DNA of 64,000 bases, taken from Streptomyces sp. HSG2. Its GTDB lineage: Bacteria > Actinomycetota > Actinomycetes > Streptomycetales > Streptomycetaceae. Positions 59,917-64,000 of this stretch are shown here, in pieces; the first letter of the stretch is position 1; each line of letters starts with the position of its first letter. Made by a program: the position numbers and the translations under genes. Below the pieces are notes generated by a model that searched no databases, was not told the origin of the DNA, and saw nothing but the letters and a program-made list of their open reading frames with translations. The stretch is from assembly GCF_016598575.1 (NCBI RefSeq), contig NZ_CP066801.1:3100001-3164000 (forward strand), in the 5' to 3' direction.

Positions 59917-60573
59917 TCAGTTGCCCGCGACCGCCCGCACGGCCACCGAGACGGGGACGGACCCGTTGACCAGTTCCAGGGTCAGACCCGCCGTCGCGGG
60001 GGTGTCCACCAGCTCGGCGAGGACCGCCGCCACGTCGTCCCGGGTGACGGGCCCCCGCCCGGTGTGTGCCTCCAGGCGGACCAGTCCCGTGCCCGCGTCG
60101 TCCGTCAACTGACCTGGCCGCAGGACGGTCCAGTCCAACGCGTCCAACGCGCGCACGTGCGCGTCGGCCTCGCCCTTGGCGCGGAGATACACGTCGAAGA
60201 CGCCGTCTCCCGGGTGCCGGGGGTCGGCGCCCATGGAGGACACGATCACGAAGCGCCGTACGCCGGCCTGGACGGCCGCGTCGGCGAACAACACCGCCGC
60301 CGCCTTGTCCACCGTGTCCTTGCGTGCGGTGCCACTGTCGGGGCCCGCGCCCGCCGCGAAGACCGCAGCGTCCGCACCCCGCAATCGCTCGGCGATGTCC
60401 TCGACCGACGACGACTCCAGGTCGAGCACCACCGGTTCGGCGCCCGCCGCCCGCAGGTCCTCCGCCTGTTCGGGTCTGCGGATGATGCCCGCGACCTCGT
60501 CCCCGCGCGTGGAGAGCAGCCTCTCCAGCCGCAGAGCGATCTGACCATGACCTCCGGCGATGACAGTGCGCAT
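59917..60573 (-). CDS. NAD(P)-binding SDR-like protein (YwnB/YtfG type)
   Basis: 218 aa atypical SDR: VIAGGHGQIALRLERLL (GxxGxxG), ALRGADAAVFAAGAG region, RFVIVSSMGAD, then YLRAKGEADAHVRALDALDW with Tyr/Lys and TVLRPGQLTDDAGTGLV. Such proteins reduce quinones or bind NADPH in stress responses. Start ATG 60571-60573 (MRTVIAGGHGQ). Confidence 0.85.
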   Translation of the reverse strand: MRTVIAGGHGQIALRLERLLSTRGDEVAGIIRRPEQAEDLRAAGAEPVVLDLESSSVEDIAERLRGADAAVFAAGAGPDSGTARKDTVDKAAAVLFADAAVQAGVRRFVIVSSMGADPRHPGDGVFDVYLRAKGEADAHVRALDALDWTVLRPGQLTDDAGTGLVRLEAHTGRGPVTRDDVAAVLAELVDTPATAGLTLELVNGSVPVSVAVRAVAGN

Positions 60574-60811
60574 GTCTTCGACCGTACGCCCCGACCGGGG
60601 CGAACGCCGCATGGGGCCGGCGTGTCGATCGCGGCCGACGCTGTCCGGCGGTGCCCGGGGATCCGGTGGCTCCCGCCGGGCCGTCCGGAGCGGGCCCGCC
60701 CCGAGCCCTGCTCCGAAGCCTCCCGGCGCGCCGCGCACGCGGTCACCGCCGGCGTGCCCCTCGCGCGTCGAGATCCCTTTCCCCGCCGCCCCGTGGCGAC
60801 TCCGTCGAGGG

Positions 60812-62068
60812 TCAGTGCGCCTCGCCCCGGCCCTGGCGGGGCAGTCCCATGTCCGCGCCTCCGGAACCGTCCCCGTACTCCCGCACCGCGCTCGTTCGGG
60901 CCACCACACGCCCCCGGTGCACCACGATCCGGCTGTAGGCGAGGGAGAGCGCGCCCGCCAAGCCGTCACCCCGGACCGCGAGCAGTTCGGCGGGGAATCC
61001 CGCCTCCACACGCACCTCCGGCAGACCCATCACGGTCCGGGCCCGGGTGCTCACCGTGGCGTAGGCGTCCTCGGGGCCGAGTGCCTGGCGTGAGGCCAGC
61101 AGGAACGCCGCCTCCAGCGGGTCTCCTCGCCCCACCGGGTTGGCGGCGTCCCTCAGCGCGCCGCTGCCCGCGGCGACCCGCACCCCGGCCGCCCGCAGCA
61201 GTCGCACCGGTGCGGTCGCCCCCCGGTCCCGTGTCGACGCGCACCCGCCCTGTGGGAGACACACCACGGAGACCCCGGACGCCGCCAGCCGGTCCGCCGC
61301 CCTGCCGGCGACGTCGGTGGGGAGGGCGCCGAGGCCGCCGCACGGGCCGAGGGTGACCCGGGAGCGGAGCCCGCCGGCCATGCCGGCCAGACGCGCGAGC
61401 CGGGTCGGGTCCGCGGCGTCGGTGTGCAGGTCCACGGCGCAGCCGTGCTCGGACGCGACCTCCAGCACGGCCTCCACGTAACCGGTGGGATCCGGGTCGA
61501 GGTCGGGGCAGCCGCCCACCACGCCCGCCCCCATCCTGACGGCGTCCCGCAACATCGCCAGGCCCTCGGCGCCGGCCAGGCCGGTCAACACCCTGGGCAT
61601 GGCGACCGGGGTGAGTTCGGCCAGTCCGCGCAGCGCCCTTCGTGCGCGCAGGACGGCCCCCAGCGCCTCCAGCCCGTGCGTGGGGCCCACGCGGACGTGC
61701 GCGCGCAGCGCGGTCGAACCGTGTCCCAGGTGCAACAACGCCGCCTCGGTCGCCCGGCGCTGCACCTCTGGGGGGTCGTCGGAGACGGGGCCCTCGGTGT
61801 CGGCCGTGAGGGCGGTGTCGGCGTGGGCGTGCGGCTCCGCCGGTGCGGGGAGGAGGAGGTATCCCGCGAGGTCGACGCGGACGCAGTCCCCCGCCGCGTC
61901 CGCTCCCCCCAGGCTGCCCGTCGTGCCGACCGCCTCGATGCGGGGACCGTGCACCCGTACGTCCACGGTCCGACCGTCGGCGAGGCGGGCACCGGCCAGC
62001 AAGAGGCAGCAGCGGGTGTCGCCCCGCGCGGAGGCGGGCTCGGGTGGCCGCGGGTGACTGTCGGGCAT
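60812..62068 (-). CDS. Amidohydrolase family protein (cytosine-deaminase-like)
   Basis: 418 aa metal-dependent hydrolase with a TIM-barrel between two halves of a beta-sandwich. Metal motif HAHAD in PAPAEPHAHADTAL, DLHTDAADPT, a VTLGPCGGLGALP block where many members have H-x-x-x-L, and GSGALRDAANPVG with the late Asp. The absence of a clear GH-x-x-x-L His weakens the deaminase assignment. Common in Streptomyces near tRNA-Thr/rpmG. Substrate unknown. The ATG 62066-62068 is the first with conserved downstream sequence. Confidence 0.8.
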   Translation of the reverse strand: MPDSHPRPPEPASARGDTRCCLLLAGARLADGRTVDVRVHGPRIEAVGTTGSLGGADAAGDCVRVDLAGYLLLPAPAEPHAHADTALTADTEGPVSDDPPEVQRRATEAALLHLGHGSTALRAHVRVGPTHGLEALGAVLRARRALRGLAELTPVAMPRVLTGLAGAEGLAMLRDAVRMGAGVVGGCPDLDPDPTGYVEAVLEVASEHGCAVDLHTDAADPTRLARLAGMAGGLRSRVTLGPCGGLGALPTDVAGRAADRLAASGVSVVCLPQGGCASTRDRGATAPVRLLRAAGVRVAAGSGALRDAANPVGRGDPLEAAFLLASRQALGPEDAYATVSTRARTVMGLPEVRVEAGFPAELLAVRGDGLAGALSLAYSRIVVHRGRVVARTSAVREYGDGSGGADMGLPRQGRGEAH

Positions 62069-62389
62069 CGGGCTCCTCCGGGCTCTCGGCCGTGCCGAGG
62101 CTTGGGGCTCCGCCGCCGCCGGGACGCGAGATCACGCGGAGTGGGTCGAGCCTAGGGCGGTGTCCGGCCGGCGACGGGGAGGAGGGCAATAGTCGTATCG
62201 GCGCGGTCCGCGGTCCGCGAAGGCGGCCGAGAGGTGACGCGGAGGTGTCGGCGAAGCGGCCGACCGGTGCGGCGCGCGGGGCGCGTTCGGCGGGCCGGAG
62301 CCCGTCGGCGGGGTCGTCGGACGGGGAGCGTGGGGCCTTCCAACGGATTTGGGCGAACGGCCGCGGAGCGTGTAATGTCTTCATCGCTC

Positions 62390-62462
62390 GCCCCAATAGC
62401 TCAGTCGGCAGAGCGTCTCCATGGTAAGGAGAAGGTCAACGGTTCGATTCCGTTTTGGGGCT
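62390..62462 (+). tRNA. tRNA-Thr (GGT)
   Basis: 73 nt, acceptor GCCCCAA/TTGGGGC with discriminator T, anticodon stem TCTCC/GGAGA, loop ATGGTAA, anticodon GGT at 62423-62425, T-arm ACGGTTCGATTCCGT. Confidence 0.95.
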
Positions 62463-62471
62463 CTGGTGTGG

Positions 62472-62498
62472 CAGGCCCCCGTCGTGAGACGGGGCCTG
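62472..62498 (+). terminator. Hairpin between tRNA-Thr and tRNA-Met
   Basis: CAGGCCCCCGTC-GTGA-GACGGGGCCTG, a stem with one bulged C. May end tRNA-Thr transcription or be a processing stem in a joint precursor. Confidence 0.6.
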
Positions 62499-62508
62499 AT
62501 CGCATCGC

Positions 62509-62581
62509 AGCGGTGTAGCTCAGTCGGTAGAGCAAGCGGCTCATAATCGCTGTGTCACCGGTTCAAGTCCGGTCACCGCTA
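62509..62581 (+). tRNA. tRNA-Met (CAT)
   Basis: 73 nt, acceptor AGCGGTG/CACCGCT, discriminator A, anticodon loop CTCATAA with CAT at 62542-62544. The paired first acceptor base (A-T) marks it as elongator rather than initiator. Confidence 0.93.
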
Positions 62582-62669
62582 CTGTCAGTAGCCGATTGCG
62601 GGGTCGGTCCTTCGATCGGCTACTCTTCTTGCGTTAATTAAGCCCATCTGTTCGTCAAGGAGCACTCAC

Positions 62670-62834
62670 GTGGCTGCCACCGACGTCCGCCCGAAGATCA
62701 CGCTGGCCTGCGTGGAGTGCAAGGAGCGGAACTACATCACCAAGAAGAACCGGCGCAACAACCCGGACCGTCTTGAGATGAAGAAGCACTGCCCGCGTTG
62801 CAAGGCGCACACCGCGCACCGCGAGACGCGATAA
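62670..62834 (+). CDS. rpmG: 50S ribosomal protein L33 (zinc-binding form)
   Basis: 54 aa, exact family length. Cys14-x-x-Cys17 (CVEC) and Cys41-x-x-Cys44 (CPRC) identify the C+ zinc form that is normal under zinc sufficiency; [19 protein letters not shown] is diagnostic. The GTG at 62670 follows AAGGAG. Directly after the tRNA pair, as in other Streptomyces. Confidence 0.97.
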   Translation: MAATDVRPKITLACVECKERNYITKKNRRNNPDRLEMKKHCPRCKAHTAHRETR

Positions 62835-62845
62835 ATCAGGCTCGC

Positions 62846-62883
62846 ACGTGAGGCCGTCCCCGTGACCGGGGGCGGCCTCACGT
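62846..62883 (+). terminator. rpmG terminator
   Basis: ACGTGAGGCCG...CGGCCTCACGT with an inner CCCCG/CGGGG, 11 bp after the L33 stop. Confidence 0.8.
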
Positions 62884-62986
62884 CGTTGGCGGGCCGTCCC
62901 CCCCCCGATGGGCGGGGCGGTGGTCCGACGCCCCGCCGGGGCCGTGGGGCGGCAGGCAGCAGCAGACCAGCAGGAGGTATGCGCAG

Positions 62987-63439
62987 ATGGCGCTCGACCA
63001 GTCCTTCGTGGGGCGGGCCTACCCGCCGACCGAACCCTACGAGGTGGGCCGCGAGAAGATCCGCGAGTTCGCGGAGGCCCTGGGGGACGCCGACCCCGTG
63101 TACACGGACACGGAAGCGGCCAAGGCGCTCGGCCACCAGGACGTGATCGCTCCGCCGACCTTCGTCTTCGCCATCACCTTCAAGGCGGCGGGGCGGGTCG
63201 TCGAGGATCCGGGGCTCGGCCTCGACTACAGCCGGGTCGTACACGGCGACCAGAAGTTCGCCTACTCGCGCCCGGTACGCGCCGGGGACCGCCTCACGGT
63301 CACGTCCACCATCGAATCGATCAAGTCGCTGGCCGGCAACGACGTCCTGTCCGTCCGCGGCGAGGTGTTCGACGAGGCAGGCGAGCACGTCGTGACCGCC
63401 TGGACCAAGCTGGTGGCCCGCGCCGCCGAGGAGGCGTGA
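62987..63439 (+). CDS. MaoC-family dehydratase, N-terminal subunit type (HadA-like)
   Basis: 150 aa hot-dog fold: SFVGRAYPPTEPYEVGREKI, REFAEALGDADPVYTDTEAA, APPTFVFAITFKAAGRVVED, SRVVHGDQKFAYSRPVRAGD. It resembles mycobacterial HadA, the inactive partner of the (3R)-hydroxyacyl-ACP dehydratase. The next gene encodes the catalytic-type partner 8 bp downstream. CAGGAGG precedes the ATG. Confidence 0.88.
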   Translation: MALDQSFVGRAYPPTEPYEVGREKIREFAEALGDADPVYTDTEAAKALGHQDVIAPPTFVFAITFKAAGRVVEDPGLGLDYSRVVHGDQKFAYSRPVRAGDRLTVTSTIESIKSLAGNDVLSVRGEVFDEAGEHVVTAWTKLVARAAEEA

Positions 63440-63447
63440 ACGTTCCG

Positions 63448-63876
63448 ATGACCGCGAAGATCTCCCTGGCCGACATCGAGGTCGGCACGGAACTGCCCGC
63501 TCGGAGCTTCCCCGTGAGCCGCGCGACGCTGGTGCGCTACGCGGGGGCCTCCGGCGACTTCAATCCGATCCACTGGAACGAGAGGTTCGCCCGGGAGGTG
63601 GGCCTGCCGGACGTCATCGCGCACGGCATGTTCACCATGGCCCAGGCGATCCGGGTCGTCACGGACTGGACGGGCGACCCCGGTTCGGTCGTCGAGTACG
63701 GTGTCCGCTTCACCCGGCCCGTCGTGGTGCCCGACGACGAGCGCGGCGCCCTGATCGAGGTGACCGGCAGGGTGGCGGAAATCCGGGGGGACGGCACCGT
63801 CCGGGTCGATCTGACGGCGACCAGCGCCGGGCAGAAGGTGCTCGGCATGTCGCGCGCGGTCGTCCGGCCGGCCTGA
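63448..63876 (+). CDS. MaoC-family dehydratase, catalytic subunit type (HadB-like)
   Basis: 142 aa hot-dog protein with the hydratase-2 motif YAGASGDFNPIHWNERFARE (Asp and His catalytic) and GLPDVIAHGMFTMAQA. With the preceding HadA-like protein it should dehydrate 3-hydroxyacyl thioesters. GAGGAGG (63429-63435) lies within the upstream gene; the ATG at 63448 is the family start. Confidence 0.9.
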   Translation: MTAKISLADIEVGTELPARSFPVSRATLVRYAGASGDFNPIHWNERFAREVGLPDVIAHGMFTMAQAIRVVTDWTGDPGSVVEYGVRFTRPVVVPDDERGALIEVTGRVAEIRGDGTVRVDLTATSAGQKVLGMSRAVVRPA

Positions 63877-63983
63877 GCGTGCGGGTCGACCATGCCGCCC
63901 CCCGGCGGCCTGTTCGGCCGGTGGCCCGAGGCGAGGAGGCGGGGACGCGCCGGGGCCGCGGCGCGGTCTCGTAGGCTGGGCCC

Positions 63984-64000
63984 GTGCAGGAACTCCACCA
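63984..64000 (+). CDS. murB: Start of murB (UDP-N-acetylmuramate dehydrogenase), cut by window end
   Basis: Only VQELH is visible after the GTG at 63984. The assignment rests on the conserved actinomycete order rpmG - two MaoC genes - murB and the typical N-terminus VQELHDAPLAPLTT; the protein itself is not in the window. Confidence 0.5.

Overview
The window is about 72% GC DNA from a Streptomyces-type actinomycete. The indicators are a HrdD-type sigma factor, the order L33 - two MaoC dehydratases - MurB start, WYL, DUF6227 and DUF6284 proteins, SigR-type promoter sequence, and conjugative functions typical of actinomycete integrative elements. The ordinary chromosomal backbone consists of: a penicillin acylase, a K+/H+ antiporter, MFS pumps, an FmdB zinc-ribbon protein under a CIRCE-like operator, MTA phosphorylase, a P1 peptidase, an L,D-transpeptidase, regulators, hrdD, an M6-like protease, YajQ, three tRNAs, rpmG and hadAB-like genes.

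This backbone is broken up by foreign DNA. (1) 7.74-11.2 kb: a locus resembling lactococcin-972 immunity/export (DUF1430 membrane protein, ABC ATPase, coupled 39-aa membrane peptide). It sits behind the cut-off 3' end of the bacteriocin gene and is followed by integrase debris. (2) 14.9-15.2 kb: the 3' remnant of a TnpB-type IS. (3) 17.92-25.09 kb: a Tn3-family transposon delimited by perfect 56-bp inverted repeats and a 5-bp duplication (GGTTT). An IS1380-family IS interrupts what remains of its tnpA and an IS1182-family IS splits its resolvase. Its cargo is a Cys-rich secreted protein and a small membrane protein. (4) 25.10-26.56 kb: an ISAs1-family IS with a perfect 10-bp duplication, landed on the transposon edge. 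Removing (3) and (4) restores the 3' end of a TetR gene. (5) 33.9-34.9 kb: an IS graveyard (IS3, TniQ, HTH and IS5 pieces).

34.9-44.7 kb is an unusual, partly decayed biosynthetic-looking locus. One arm (minus strand) holds a PP-loop ATPase, a 37-aa peptide translationally coupled to an EamA exporter, an atypical SDR, an acyl carrier protein with an in-frame amber codon, and a 506-aa protein containing a stand-alone leucyl-tRNA-synthetase-like editing domain. The other arm (plus strand) holds a truncated flavin/NAD oxidoreductase, an ATP-grasp ligase, a second EamA exporter, a frameshifted second ATP-grasp, and 3' fragments of a CoiA-like protein and a PIMT-like methyltransferase. This is the best candidate for an undescribed system; its product is unknown.

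45.97-58.62 kb is an actinomycete integrative and conjugative element (AICE) inserted in tRNA-Tyr(GTA), bounded by a 53-bp att repeat. It encodes integrase, excisionase, an ATPase/helicase-like protein and a prim-pol (next to an 11-copy TGACGC repeat region), a TraB/FtsK-type translocase, a DUF2637 spread-like protein and small proteins. Its cargo is a two-gene HTH/PP2C-like module. To the right, the backbone resumes with a displaced tRNA terminator, an orphan m5C methyltransferase, an NAD(P)-binding protein, an amidohydrolase, tRNA-Thr, tRNA-Met, rpmG, two MaoC-type dehydratases and the start of murB.
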